Source: Hypomesus transpacificus
Taxonomy: Eukaryota; Chordata; Actinopteri; Osmeriformes; Osmeridae
Reading direction: 5' to 3'
Length of the DNA: 64,000 nucleotides
Assembly (NCBI RefSeq): GCF_021917145.1
Contig: NC_061065.1
Span: 14,228,394 to 14,292,393, forward strand
The notes beneath the pieces are model-generated. The model had not been told where the DNA came from and searched no databases. It saw only the letters and a program-made list of their open reading frames with translations. Positions 11,940-24,130 of the stretch are shown here, in pieces; position 1 is the stretch's first letter; each line of letters begins with the position of its first letter. The position numbers and the translations under genes were made by a program.

Positions 11940-14537
11940 CTAGTCGTTGTCCTCGTCGTCGTCCTCGCTCTCCTCGATGCCGTCGCTGTCCTCCTGCTCC
12001 TCGTCCTCCTCCTCCGTCTCGGGGATGTCCCACTGGGGGTGGTTGTCCAGCACCGCCTTGGCCTCGTGGACCTCCAGCTAGGGGACACACACACACGCAC
12101 GCACGCAATGACAATACAGTCAAGATTTTTGTTTTGATTTGAGGTTTGACGTGGTGAGCGGGAGGGGGATCCTAAAGCACTGTGATCCCTTTAGGAGGAA
12201 CATAAACAAAATGGGGATTTGTTAGGCTGGAATCACACACACACACCTTCAGTGGCTTGACCTGGTCCAAGCCAAGGTAGGAGTCTGAGCGCATGATGAC
12301 TGAATACTGGTAGTTCCCAGTTTTAGAGGGAGCAGGAAACTTGAGTTCCACCTGGGGAGACAGGAGGAACATGTCAGCTCCACGATCTGGACGCAAAAGC
12401 GGGCTCTCGTTCCTCGTTGTGTGTGAAAGCACGTTGCTGTGCTTGCTTTTCTCCTAAGCATCTCTCTCTCACTCTCTGTCTCTCACTCTCTGTCTCTCAC
12501 TCTCTGTCTCTCACTCTCTGTCTCTCACTCTCTGTCTCTCACTCTCTGTCTCTCACTCTCTGTCTCTCACTCTGTCTCTCTCTCTGTTTCTCTCTCTCTG
12601 TTTCTCTCTCTCTCTCCGTCTCTCTCCGTCTCTCTCTCTCTCCGTCTCTCTCTCTCTCTCTCTCTCTCTGTTTCTCTGTCTCTCTCTCTCTGTTTCTCTC
12701 TCTGTTTCTCTCTCTCTCTCTCTGTCTCTCTCTGTCTCTCTCTGTGTCACACACACGGCCGTACCTCTTCCACGTCTTTGAGCGTGCAGACGTGGTAGGG
12801 CATGGACACGAGGGTTTGGTCGCGGCGGTCGGCGATGTAGAGCCACCACCACTCGTGCTTCTCCTCGGGGAAGTACAGGCTGTAGACGGGGTGGGTGATC
12901 TTGGACTTGGTCTCCAGCAGGGCGCGCTCTCGCCTCTGGATGGACTGCTGCAGCGCCTCCCACTCCTGCACACACACACAGGCAGGTTTACACACGCACA
13001 CGGGCAGGTTGACACGCACACAAGCAGGTTTACACACACACAGGCATTCTCATACACACGTTTTTCTGGAAGGTCACGGTTGAAACACAGGTCATAATGA
13101 AGTCGTGCCATGTAGAAGAACTCCAAACCTCAGAACAGGATGAGCTTTCACCTGCCAGATCGACTCCAGACACACACAGAGAAACCACGACACACACACA
13201 CACCAAACACACACACCTCCTCGTCGTCCCCGGCGATCTCATCCACCTCCGTGTCGCTCTGCTTGTCACTCTCGTCGTCCCGCTCGCTCGGAGAGTCTTT
13301 GTTGGCCTCGGCCTCATCTGATTCGCTGCCCTTATCTGAGCCCTCCTCCTCCTCCTCCTTTGCTGTGGCGACGACCTCCTGAGACAGCGACGGATTTTAA
13401 AATGTGGAATACAAAAATAAACAAACGCAAGAAGAAGGCGCTTTTAACAAGAGAGTAAGCAATGATCTCACAATGCAGAATGCCTGTTAACACTTTCATA
13501 TACGTTAGCAGTCGACGTTTCTTCCGGGTTTTTTTGTCACTGTTTTTGTGACTGTATTCGAGTTTCAAAACTAATTGGACCCTGATTGGTGCCCTTACGT
13601 TTCCTGCTACATTCCCATTGGCCTGCTTGGCCTTGCTGGTGGACGGGGGGAGGGCCTTCTTCTTGGTCAGTTTCTTCTTCTTGGACTTGGCCGTCTTCTT
13701 GGCCCCTTTGCTCTTGTTCTGCCACACTTTGGTTTTGTTTTTACTGGCGTCGCCTTGCTGTGGAGACAAACGCAGAGCCCCCCTGGTCACACAGAGCCCC
13801 CCTGGTTACGCAGAGCCCCCCTGGTTACGCAGAGCCCCCCTGGTCACGCAGAGCCCCCCTGGACACGCAGAGCCCCCCTGGACACGCAGAGCCCCCCTGG
13901 TCACGCAGAGCCCCCCTGGTCACACAGAGCCCCCCTGGTCACACAGAGCCCCCCTGGTCACACAGAGCCCCCCTGGTTACACAGAGCCCCCCTGGTCACA
14001 CAGAGCCCCCCTGGTCACACAGAGCCCCCCTGGTCACGCAGAGCCCCCCTGGTCACGCAGAGCCCCCCTGGTCACGCAGAGCCCCCCTGGTCACACAGAG
14101 CCCCCCTGGTCACACAGAGCCCCCCTGGTCACACAGAGCCCCCCTGGTTACACAGAGCCCCCCTGGTCACACAGAGCCCCCCTGGTCACACAGAGCCCCC
14201 CTGGTCACACAGAGCCCCCCTGGTCACACAGAGCCCCCCTGGTTACACATAGCCCCCCTGGTCACACAGAGCCCCCCTGGTCACACAGAGCCCCCCTGGT
14301 CACACAGAGCCCCCCTGGTCACACAGAGCCCCCCTTGTCACACAGAGCCCCCCTGGTCACACATAGCCCCCCTGGTCACACAGAGCGGCCTTAAAACACA
14401 TGCCGAATCACATGACATACTGTGTGTGATGTGTGTGAGATGAGTGTGTGATGCAGTACCGCTGCCTCCTCTGTGCTGGCCTCCTCTCCCAGACACGCCG
14501 CCGCCGCCGTCGCCTCCTGCTCCTTCTCAAACACGTC

Positions 14538-14585
<48 letters not shown>

Positions 14586-15726
14586 CTTAACACCATCTCC
14601 ATCGTTATCACATGGAAGAATGCAGCTGCCGTGCTGGCCAGCTGGCTCTCAGTGAGAGAGCAGTCGCCCCCTGGTGGACAGACGCCATGTCGCCTTCATG
14701 GCCCAACTGAAGCCAGGTCAGGACAGGTTCTTGTTTCCTTACCGACATCCTCTTTCTCGTCAGGGTAACGGTGACCGTGACGATGGAGCCTGCTGTGATG
14801 TTATTGCTGTCTTCGTCGTCCAGGACTGGAGGGAGAGAGAGGGAGGAAGAGAGAGAGAGGTAGGGAGGAAGAGAGAGAGCGAGAGAGAGAGGAAGAGAGA
14901 GCGAGAGGAAGAGAGGAATGGGTTGGAGAAGAGGGAAGGGGGGCCAAAGGGGAGAAGGTCAGTAGGCCAAACAACACGGTCAAAATGTCAACATGAGCTC
15001 TCGGGTCTGAACCCCGCCCTGGGAGTGGAGGGGGGGGGGGGGGGGGGTCCTCACCCTGCAGCTTGGTGTCCATGGTGACGTGGGGCAGGCTGCCGAGGAC
15101 GGCCATGACCTCGTCGTACTTGTCCTCCCCCAGGAAGCGCAGCATGCTGCGCCGGTCTGAGTCCTTCAGGCTCACCAGGTCCTGGAGGCTCCGCACCTTG
15201 TACTACACACACACACAGGAGCGCAGGGGGGTCAGAACACACACACTGCACAGCGACACACTACGGTCAGAACACACGCGCGGGCAGCGTACCTTTTTGG
15301 AGATGCAGTAGCGGAGGTGCTCCTCCTCAAAGTGGGGCAGCTGGAGCAGGGGGGACTTGGCCTCCTGCAGGCCCTGCACGATCATCTGGGTGAGCTTCAT
15401 GCAGTTCTCTATGGACACCAGCCTGGGGGCGTGGAAGCCTGCACAGCACAACACACGCGCCCTTGTAGCCCACGGCCTTCCAGGGGACGGGACCAAACTG
15501 TGTGTGTGTGTGGTGGGATGTGTGTGTGTGTGTGTGTGTGCTGGGATGAGTGTGTGTGTGTGTACCTCCTCTGCTGTTGGCCATCATGGTGAGCTGACAG
15601 CCTACGTTGACCATCTCCTGCAGCAGAGCGGGGCTCTTTCGGATGACAAACCTCTGGTCTGGAGGACACAAAGGGGCCTGGTCAACCGCCAAGCCTCCTC
15701 ACGGACGCACCGTCCCAAGGGTTCAC

Positions 15727-15760
<34 letters not shown>

Positions 15761-15942
15761 GGGGGGGGACGTACCCTCCTCGATGTTCTCAGACACCTCC
15801 ATGCGTGCCAGGTGGGCCAGCACCAGCACTCTGGCCTTCAGGCTGTAGGGGTAGCAGAACGGAGGCTCCTTCTTCTTCACGTTGATGTTGCCCAGCTCTC
15901 GAATCAGCTGCACACACAGAGAGAGAGACAGAGAGACAGACA

Positions 15943-15977
<35 letters not shown>

Positions 15978-17960
15978 GGGGAGAGACAGAACAACACAGT
16001 TGTTCAAGTTAGCGTAAGGAACCGACGAAAGGCAGGCAGCCGGGCAGTCTTCCTCCCTCAGTCACACACACACACACACACAGAGAAGCCACACAGTGTG
16101 CGCGCACGCGCTCACCATCGGCACTTCGATGTTGTCCGTGGGCCGTATCGTGGCGTCCTTATTGCTGCGAGGGTCAAACTCAAACGCCGCCGTCAACACC
16201 ATGGCCAACCCTGGGGGCAAAGGTCAAGAGACGCCATATAACCCCCGCGTCGGAACAGGCCTGAACAAAGCCCGTTTCCCACATCCCAAACAATGTGTGT
16301 TTGTGTTAGTGGGCGACAGCTGAAGAGGCTCACGTTTCATGTTCATGTTGGGCGTCTTATACATGAAGTGCATGAAGAGCTGGGTGGTGTTGATGAGGAT
16401 CTGGTCTCCACTGTAGCGGATGGAGCGATACCACCAGGTGCCCTGGGACGAGGGGAACGGGAGGGAGACAGTTAGGAACAAGCGGCAGGAAGAGAGAGGA
16501 GAATGTGGAGTGGGGGGGGGGGGGGGGGGGGGGGGGGGAGTGATACACCCTCGCTCCCGACTACAGAGGATAGGAGTGGTGACGCTTACCACTACGACTG
16601 GTAGAATAACCATGAATGCTAGTCCATAGACCAACAGAACCTAGAGAGAGACAGACAGAACAAGGACAATGAGGAACAGAGAGACGGTTATCAAAGTTCA
16701 ATTGACTCTTTTTGTATTTTTTCCTTTTTGATGGGCTATTCTAAATCATCAGACATACCAGCATGGAGTTCTTTTGGTCCACTATCCACGCAGGTAGAGC
16801 GATGCCAAAGCTGGTCGCTGGAGAGGACAGGAGAGATGACAGTTGACGCGAAACCAAAGGAGGAGGTTGTTGAATCGAGTTTCTTTCGCCTATTTCTAAA
16901 TGTTTGAAGTGTTCGAGCCGAACAGGGTTCAAAGGAACCAACGGGGTGTGCTGCAGATAGCAGCGAGGCTAACATCAGCCGATAGCGTGCTAATAAGCTT
17001 GTTCGGGTTAGCCAAGGAACTCGACAGAGACTTAAGGAGATGGGGGAACTCACCTCCTGGCCCATCTGGGTTGCCGTACGTTTCCCAGTTCTGCCTCGAC
17101 TGCTCATTGGTCAGACTGGAGGAGGAGGTGGGGGGGGGGGGGCATTGAAGGGAAACAAACAATACCATAAATATTGTGGGATCAGAAAGTCAACCGACAG
17201 CATTTCAACTGTGTCCTGTAGACATACAGACACACACACACACACACACACACAGACACTCACGCAGAGTAGGCTTTGGTGATCCTCATGAACACGGCCT
17301 CGTCTCCTCCTTTGTCAGGGTGGAACTTGAGCGACAGGAGGCGGTACTGCTTCTTGATCTCCGCCAGAGACGCCCCCTGCAACGCGGCGCATCGTCAGCA
17401 CCCTGCACTCTGCTACGCACACGCTCACTCTGTGAATATACCCATGCGTGTGTGCTGGGCCCGTTACCTGGTCCATGTTGAGGACTTCATAGGGGTTATA
17501 CTCCTGGTATTCTCGGTCCAGTTTGGACACCTTGTAGGCCAGGAGGAGGAACACTGCCCAGCCGAACAGCAGGGCGGCTTTCCTGAGGACGGGATCAGAG
17601 AGCCATGAGAGAGGAGGACATCGGCTGCTGCCTCACGCAGCCTTCTCTACAGGTCAGGCCTGGGCCCGGCTCAACACATCACACCTGGACCTCCTGTTAC
17701 ATTCGTCATATCACATAGCAACTGCTCCCATCCCTCCCTCACACACACACACACGCGCACAGGCACACACCAGCCTGACTAAAAGACGAGGGGACGTTCC
17801 CCACGTCGGGGGACCCCACCCACTCAGCGGCATCCGTTCCCGTGGCGACCTGTTAGCCTGACTGTCTGATTGGAGCACGCGGAGGTGCCTGGCCAAGGCC
17901 TGCACTGTCGACACCCTGTCGGAAACACTGGACGGGGCTCAACGGGTGAGGAGAGGGAGG

Positions 17961-18050
<90 letters not shown>

Positions 18051-20123
18051 TGCTAAACAGAGGGGGAAGGCAGGAAGGAGGGAGGGCTGGCTAGGCTAAC
18101 CAGGCAAAAGCACATTTTCCAAAAGAGAAAACAAGACAAGTGTGTGTGAGTGTGGGGGGGGGGGGTTGCAGCAGACACCGTCGAGTTAACTGGCAGCAGC
18201 GCATGCTTTACCTAAACACAGGGTGTGAGTACGAAGTGCTCTTAGCTGACTGGGCCTACATTACAAACACTGGCTCTGGGCGGCTGTGCGTGTGTATACA
18301 AGCGCCAGGTTTACTCAAAGTGTAAATGATTGGCTTCCCCGACCTAGCCTACACAAACGCACGGTGACGCCAGGTTCTGGCTCAACCTTGCGACGGGACC
18401 TTCCAACGGCGTGTCGAGGGATAAGGGACAGAAATATTTGGAGAGTGATATGTATGTAACTGGCCTGATATATTTAAACCCTTCTGAGGCCTATTGCCCG
18501 TCACCTGTAATCTACCAGGCAGACTGCGTGAAACACTAGTATGGATGCCGGGGCGTGACCAGATTGCTGACAGACTTTGATTAGGGTGTCATTTATGCTG
18601 TACACGTCTCCCCATTGGCTCACTGGCAGGAAGGTGTCATGGCGTGATGAGCAGGGAAGAGGGGAGGCACACTCACTTTAGCGTGGGCACGATGCTCTGC
18701 TGCGACTTCATCAGCCGGAGCCGGTACCAGAGGCATCTGCCATGGACCCGCCTCAAGCTCTTCAGACGCAGCTGCTCTGCGGGTCGAACAGCACACACAC
18801 AGATGAGATGTTAGCGTAGGTTCACACACACACACGGCAGTTCTGTAATGCATTGCTTTGGGGTTTCCTTTAACAACATTTTGGTATGCTAAATAACTGT
18901 TCAATTCACTTTTGCTTCACTTAAGATGGGCATTTGAATTTACAATCGGCAAGCAGACAAATGTCATCGGGGAAAATAACTGAAATACAAGAAAGATGAG
19001 GATTCCATTGGGGTTAGGCCATTTCCTGTTTCCTCTCTTCCCAACCTCTTCCTGTGTCAGATTGCTCATTTAGATGTTGTGTCTGGATTTTAAGAACTGT
19101 GTGAAATGAGAACAATTCATTTCACCTTGCACTGTAATAGTTGACTACCTAGCTGGTTTGGTATGCACTGTACAGTGGATAACACGTTGACGTTGCAAGG
19201 TATTTATGTAGAGTGAGTTTACAGATTAAAGAAAATGGCGAGAAAACAGCTTTTTAGCGACTCTATAAATAACGATTGCTAAAAAATGCTAGATAAACTG
19301 TAATTGGGGATTGACAATCCGCTATAGTGTAGCAGGCAGCCAGCTATCGACGTTAGCTAGATACTAGTAGTAAACAACCATCCACATTGATGGCCGCGGA
19401 TGTCGGTGAAGAACACGTCAGGCTTTGATAACGTTAGCTAATAACTACAGTAGCTAGCCTAACTATAGAAAAATAAAAGTTATCTACATTATTGTGGCTT
19501 AACGATGATTAGCCTACATTGACTAGCGAGCTGGAAAGATGGGCCGAATAATCAGAAGTCGTAACACTGAAGAACTTAAAACTGCCTAACAAACGTCACA
19601 GTTGGCACATAATTAGCTTGACTAGCTTTTGTTTCTTGAGTAGTTGGCTTGTTAGCTTACAACTTAAGTGAAGCCTAGTAAAGCTAACTAGTCTTGCTAG
19701 CACTGTAGCATTCAAGCATCATTGGTAACGTTAGATTGCTTCACTAATCTGTTGATGTTACAATGGAAGCTTAGCTAGCTAGTCTAAAAAAACAAAACAA
19801 ACGCTGCATATGCTGATTAATGTTGGTTATTATTGACCAGCAAGCAAACCCAACCAATCTGCTAGTTATTTTATAAAAAAATAAATCATGATCTTTGAGT
19901 TTATTTCAGTAGTACCGCTAGCCTAGCTGTCTTAACATCTACGAATTAGCCATCACTTTACACTACAGTAGCCACAAGTCGGGTGACATAGGGCCTTACC
20001 AGCATTCTGATCTCGGGGCCACAGGTAATATGTCGCTGGGATCACGATAAGTCCAACGAAGGACGTTAGGAAATAGAAAAATGTGTTGCCGCTGTCATCG
20101 TACTGGAACTGCTGCCCGGCCAT
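11940..20123 (-). CDS. sec63: sec63, ER translocon J-domain protein SEC63 (complete, 20 exons)
   Basis: Coding exons: 20000-20123, 18677-18776, 17468-17582, 17264-17376, 17054-17115, 16759-16817, 16590-16640, 16334-16442, 16116-16210, 15775-15907, 15566-15658, 15293-15438, 15055-15202, 14743-14825, 14460-14537, 13599-13757, 13217-13378, 12765-12965, 12247-12351, 11940-12077. All junctions keep frame, giving 757 aa (human about 760). SEC63 spans the ER membrane and recruits BiP to the Sec61 channel for protein import. Visible are TM1 at about 14-34, TM2 at about 76-92, a lumenal J domain with HPD at 132-134, TM3 at about 192-208, the Sec63/Brl region, a lysine-rich linker (KKTAKSKKKK), an acidic stretch, a second Sec63 segment (HEWWWLYIADRRDQT) and an Asp/Glu-rich tail that in the family contacts Sec62. 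Start: MAGQQFQYDDSGN, identical to the vertebrate N-terminus. The gene spans only 8.2 kb, and many introns carry TG/CA repeats at their ends. Confidence 0.97.
12461..12752. repeat. CT-rich satellite-like tract in a sec63 intron
   Basis: Repeats of TCTCTCACTCTCTG with a 14-base period at 12464-12570, passing into CT with GT and CG variants up to 12745. It fills nearly the whole intron between the exons at 12765-12965 and 12247-12351. On the transcribed strand it is purine rich. Confidence 0.9.
13773..14387. repeat. 19-bp minisatellite array, about 32 copies
   Basis: Unit AGAGCCCCCCTGGTCACAC on the plus strand with rare variants (TTAC, GCAG, GACAC). Units start at 13775, 13794 and so on at 19-bp steps. 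In gene sense each unit carries a G6 run. The array lies in the sec63 intron between the exons at 14460-14537 and 13599-13757 and ends 15 bp before the acceptor at 13758. Because 19 is not a multiple of three, it is open in three frames and yields spurious reading frames of 225-285 codons. Confidence 0.96.
14541..14583. repeat. (CA)n abutting the sec63 exon at 14460-14537
   Basis: About 21 CA repeats begin directly at the splice acceptor; in gene sense it reads (TG)n-CAG/GAC. The pyrimidine tract of this acceptor is therefore replaced by TG repeats. Confidence 0.95.
16512..16538. repeat. G27 homopolymer in a sec63 intron
   Basis: Uninterrupted run of 27 G on the plus strand, C27 in sec63 sense, between the exons at 16334-16442 and 16590-16640. 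Confidence 0.9.
17963..18050. repeat. (GA)n microsatellite in sec63 intron 2
   Basis: About 40 GA repeats inside the intron between the exons at 18677-18776 and 17468-17582. The rest of this 1.1-kb intron is unique sequence with small CA and G runs; no further exon is seen. Confidence 0.95.
18777..19999. other. sec63 intron 1
   Basis: A 1.2-kb intron rich in GCTAGC/TTAGCTA motifs and otherwise AT-rich unique sequence. No repeat element, RNA gene or extra exon is recognised. Confidence 0.75.
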
Positions 20124-20511
20124 TTCGTAGCGGCACTTGGGTCCCCCTGCTTCTCCACCGCTATACCTCCCCTATCAAGCCCTACGTATACGACTTGACA
20201 ACCGCCAACTGCCCAGCTAGCGTTCGGCCCAAAACAGCATTGTGGAGTAATCGGGATACGTGGTTTACGCCTGCGCACTGTCTTGCCGTCTTCTTCTTCA
20301 GTGGTCTGTTCATGGCTGTGCCAAAAGCTGTTCGCTGTTCGGTAGCCACCTACCGTCCCAAGACTGCCAACATATTTCGCCCTTTACACTTGCAGACTTT
20401 GCAACAAAAATGTGTACCTTTAAAGTGTGTATGTGTGTGCGTGTGTGTGTGTGTGTGTGTGTGCGTGCGTGCGTGTGTTCAAAAACAAAGATAGTATGTG
20501 AACTTGAAGGG

Positions 20512-20517
20512 TTTATT
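20512..20517 (-). terminator. iyd: Candidate iyd poly(A) signal
   Basis: Gene-sense AATAAA about 145 bases after the iyd stop codon. The sec63 start codon follows about 390 bases further on, so the iyd 3' end and sec63 promoter are nearly contiguous. A (GT)n tract at about 20425-20475 lies between them. Confidence 0.6.
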
Positions 20518-20662
20518 GAAGCTAATCAATGTCAGGGTATTGTTTATCTCTATCCCAAGTTGACATAGTATTGGTATTTAAAGGTACCTAACAAATTAAT
20601 AGTATTTGTATCATCCTTACTATTATAAAATGGCTTTATCTTGTTGGCTTTCAGTGATGACA

Positions 20663-22711
20663 TCATATGTACACCATGATGTCATCCAGAGGCTTGCGTT
20701 TGAGGTCAGGCACGGTAGCATCGGTTGCAGGGTAACCGACAGGAAGTAGCATCAGCAGCTTCTCATTGGCTGGCCGTTGGAGGAGATGTCTAAGCTGGGG
20801 GCCACAATTGAGGGGTGTGGACGTCACCGTCACCAGACCTACATTCTGGAGGGGGGAAAGCATACCGTATCCCACTCAAAAACCTCATTGCGTAAACTTG
20901 TGGGCAAATCGTAAGGACTCAAGCCTACTCAAGGCTTAACATATGGCCTTGTTATAGTGGGAGTCATAGCATAGGTCATGGCTGGGGTGTGTCATTGAAG
21001 AGCCTTACCTGAAGTGCAGCCAATAGCAGTCCACAGGATATGGAGACACTGATCTCATTGTAGTAGTGGGTCTTCTTAGCATTGGGTAGAATGCCATAGA
21101 TCTGCTTGAAGATGAGGATCAGGTATGGAGCCGTATCCAGGTACTCCTTTACCCAGTTAGTCCTGGGTTGCAGAGGAAAACACAGAGGCCAGGAGGAAGA
21201 AAATCGAGATGAAAACAAATGTACAACAGCTGTTCTCCCCCGAGATATCCTGTTTACGTAACGTTTAGGACATCGGACCGAGCAAGAGACCGCGTGTGTA
21301 TGTCTGTCTGTGCGCAGGCGAGCCACTTAGTTCACATGAAAAGAGCCACTCATGCCCTTTCAGGCATGTCTTGTTTTGCAGTTGTGCGTCCGCGTGTGTC
21401 GCTCACCTCAGCCTCTGCAGGTCACTGACCCACTTGTGCCCCATCCTCTGGCGATAGTTGACCTCCTCTTCCTCCTCCACGATGAGCCTGATCTGGTGCT
21501 TGGTCTCGGGGTCGCCCACCACCACATAGGTCCAGGGCTCCGTGTGGGCTCCACTAGGGGCCGTGCCTATCCGGGAAAACAACGGCATCAGGATACACTC
21601 GAGGCTGTACGCGTGCGTGCGTGTGTGCACCTTTTGCGATTGAAATGTGTGAATAGGTGTTTGTGCTGTCTGTGTGTCCGAGTGTGCGTGACTGTGTGTG
21701 TGTGTTTGCGTGTGTGCCCATGCCCACACTCACCAGCAGTGAGGATGACGTTGTCGATGACCTCTCGAGGTACAGGCTCAGGGCTGATGAAGCGGACAGA
21801 GCGCCTCTGGTTCAGCAGACGGTAGAGGTCCTTGGATCTCTCAGCCATTATGTCAACAGGGTATCGCACCACAGGATAGGGCACATGGGGAAGGTCCTCC
21901 TCCCCACTGTCCACCCAATTGTCACCGTCTAAATGATGACAGGCAAGACGTAAGACCAATGATCAGGCACAAAATATCGAGATTGAAACTTTTAACTTGG
22001 CGAGGACATTTTGGCATGGTTTGAATACATTCCTAAGCTAAACAGTCATTCTTTTGGGTTACCAGATGTACCCTTTGGACCCTGCGTGGGATAAGGGGAA
22101 TGTTGCCCAGATCGGCCTACACTCTCTTCTCTCGCTCTCACAGCTACCTTGTTGATAATAACCTATTTTATTTGCATACGTAACTTCAACCAACTTCCGC
22201 ACTAAAAGTAAAAGTGTAGGTTTGACTATAGGCCTGCTGCATATTCAAAAATACATTTAATTTAAATGGGTTACAGTGTCAAATTGCTACATAAATACAC
22301 CACTATTAGGCAGGAAACGTTAAACTTTAGAAATATATTTGGTGCAGCACGGCTCCATTGAGAAACTAATCAGCTGCGTCAAAACGAATATCAAAATTAT
22401 ACTCCTTTGACTCCAGCCTTGGAACATCAGAAAAGAAAACTGTCATGAGAGTAGTCTTCTGAAGGACTGACTACTAAGACTTTAAGCTTCTAAAATAATA
22501 GCGCAATTTCCTCCCAAGGTGGGACGCAAAATATACCTTCATCTTTGGATGTGATTTCTGTGTCGTCCTTTAAATCCTCATCCACCCATGGTTTAGACCT
22601 AGAGGAAGGTTTTGCTTCTTCTTTTGAAGTTTGCACCTTTTCCCGAGAGCTTAAAAATAGAACGACAATGACCACGCTTAAAATTGCAACGAGTATTGCG
22701 GTAAAAGTCAT
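20663..22711 (-). CDS. iyd: iyd, iodotyrosine deiodinase (complete, 5 exons)
   Basis: Exons 22537-22711, 21734-21928, 21407-21566, 21009-21162 and 20663-20845 join in frame to 288 aa (human 289). The enzyme is an FMN-dependent membrane protein of the nitroreductase fold that removes iodide from mono- and di-iodotyrosine, saving iodide for thyroid hormone synthesis. Visible are an N-terminal hydrophobic anchor (about residues 3-20), the FMN-binding RRSVRFIS (R100, R101, S102), [12 protein letters not shown], and the substrate-lid residues E157, Y161 and K182 in EEEEEVNY and NWVKEYL, at the same numbers as in human. The C-terminal TTPLNCGP-type loop is present as [10 protein letters not shown] chose the ATG at 22711 because it matches the family N-terminus; the frame is open six codons upstream to a TTG. 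It is tandem with sec63 and divergent from ppp1r14c. Confidence 0.97.
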
Positions 22712-24130
22712 GTTCCGCTGCCTCTCCAACTTTCACTAGGTTAATAATCAACAATTACGCATGAACGGACATAGCATGGTTAGATATTAAAACTATTCAA
22801 ACAAGTCTCTAAACTACCCTATGCGTAGCGTAACCCATGTATATGATCCGTAACCTTTAGGCAGGTGTGATAAATGGGTCTGTTACGCCTGGTTCACATG
22901 AGTATCTGCCAGAACAGGGTGGGCATTGGGCATGCTCCAAACGGTGATATAGCCTACACATTTGCAGCAAACGGATATGAGCTGTGCAAGAGTTGTAAAA
23001 AGTCTCATTGGCCATTCAGTGGACCCACAATTTCGTTTTTCTCTACTTTTAAACTACAGTGAAAAGTTGAGGTTTTCCTGTACTGTTACATCTGCATTCT
23101 GGCGCGGTAAATCCCGCCCCCACCTTTTGACAGTGCAAATAAGTTTGGGTGATTGTATTGAAAAGTTACGCGCAGTCCGTAAAAATACGCAACAGCGTGA
23201 ACTAGGTTTCACCTTAAACTTTTGACAGTACACCTACAGTAGCCAATGTCTCACCACCTTGATATGCCACAGGGTGGCAGTATAATCCCAGACATCTTTT
23301 ATGATCCATTCATCTGAATTTGAATGATGTATAATTGGGTGAGTGTGTGTGTGTGTATTTGTGTGTGGTGTATGAGTGTGTCCTTACATGCCCATGCTGT
23401 GGTTATTCATAGCAGGGGTGGGGAGATACCACCAAGCTCTCACATTTGGGACACAAGAACTTCATTAGTGGGATGATCATCCTATATAAATTCCATTATT
23501 GATGAGTTTTTAAAGTCTCTACTGCTCTCCCCGCACTGTCTGACACACTTATAAAGTAAGTTAACTTATAAGGCTCCAATAGTTTTTTTATAGCCCCATT
23601 TAACCATTCAGACCATTTTAGTCATTTAGTAAAAGTAGAAATAATGTTTAGTTTTCCAACTCAGCACTAACCTGTCCTAATGCGTTATGAACGTGTTGGT
23701 TGGATCTCAAGTGTTTACTCAGTTATTGTTATCGTAGCTCTTCTATCAGATGACATTGCAGAGAAGCCCAGTCAGTGTAGTGTAGCATGAAGTATAGAGG
23801 GAACACTGTGAATACACCATCTTCCCTCCTCCCCTTGTCGTTCCCCACTCTGTTTTGCCCCTTTTAAATGATATATGACCCAAGCCTCTGGAGTCCCCAA
23901 TATTGTCGAAAAGGATTCTACTTTTCCAACACGCTGTAATATGGCACTGACAGGGTTAAAAAAAAAAAGCCATTGAGGGAATTTGGCCAGCACGCTCCGC
24001 CCTCTCTGCTGTCCCTCGCGCCGGGGATGCGCGACGAGCTTAAATAGCAGGTGTTTAAAAGCACCGTTCATTCGCAGCCTGTTTCACTCGTAGTGCCACT
24101 CATTCACCCACACATTGTCTACCCCACGCA
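22712..24130. other. Divergent intergenic region iyd / ppp1r14c
   Basis: 1.4 kb between the two start codons, holding the 5' UTRs and promoters of both genes. It includes a short GT tract at 23345-23370 and an A-run at about 23960-23970. No other gene is seen. The last 200 bases become CpG-richer towards ppp1r14c. Confidence 0.6.
24039..24048 (+). promoter_or_regulatory. ppp1r14c: Possible TATA-like box of ppp1r14c
   Basis: CTTAAATAGC lies about 85 bases before the start codon in a locally GC-rich stretch. Position and sequence are compatible with a weak TATA element; nothing else supports it. Confidence 0.25.

Noticed and set aside
13575..14443. Three overlapping plus-strand frames of 225-285 codons with PPW-rich repeats
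   Set aside because: They come from the 19-bp array, whose unit lacks stops in all three frames, and they run antisense to sec63.
22709..22729. An iyd start six codons upstream of the chosen ATG
   Set aside because: The upstream codon is TTG, not ATG; the ATG at 22711 gives the family N-terminus.
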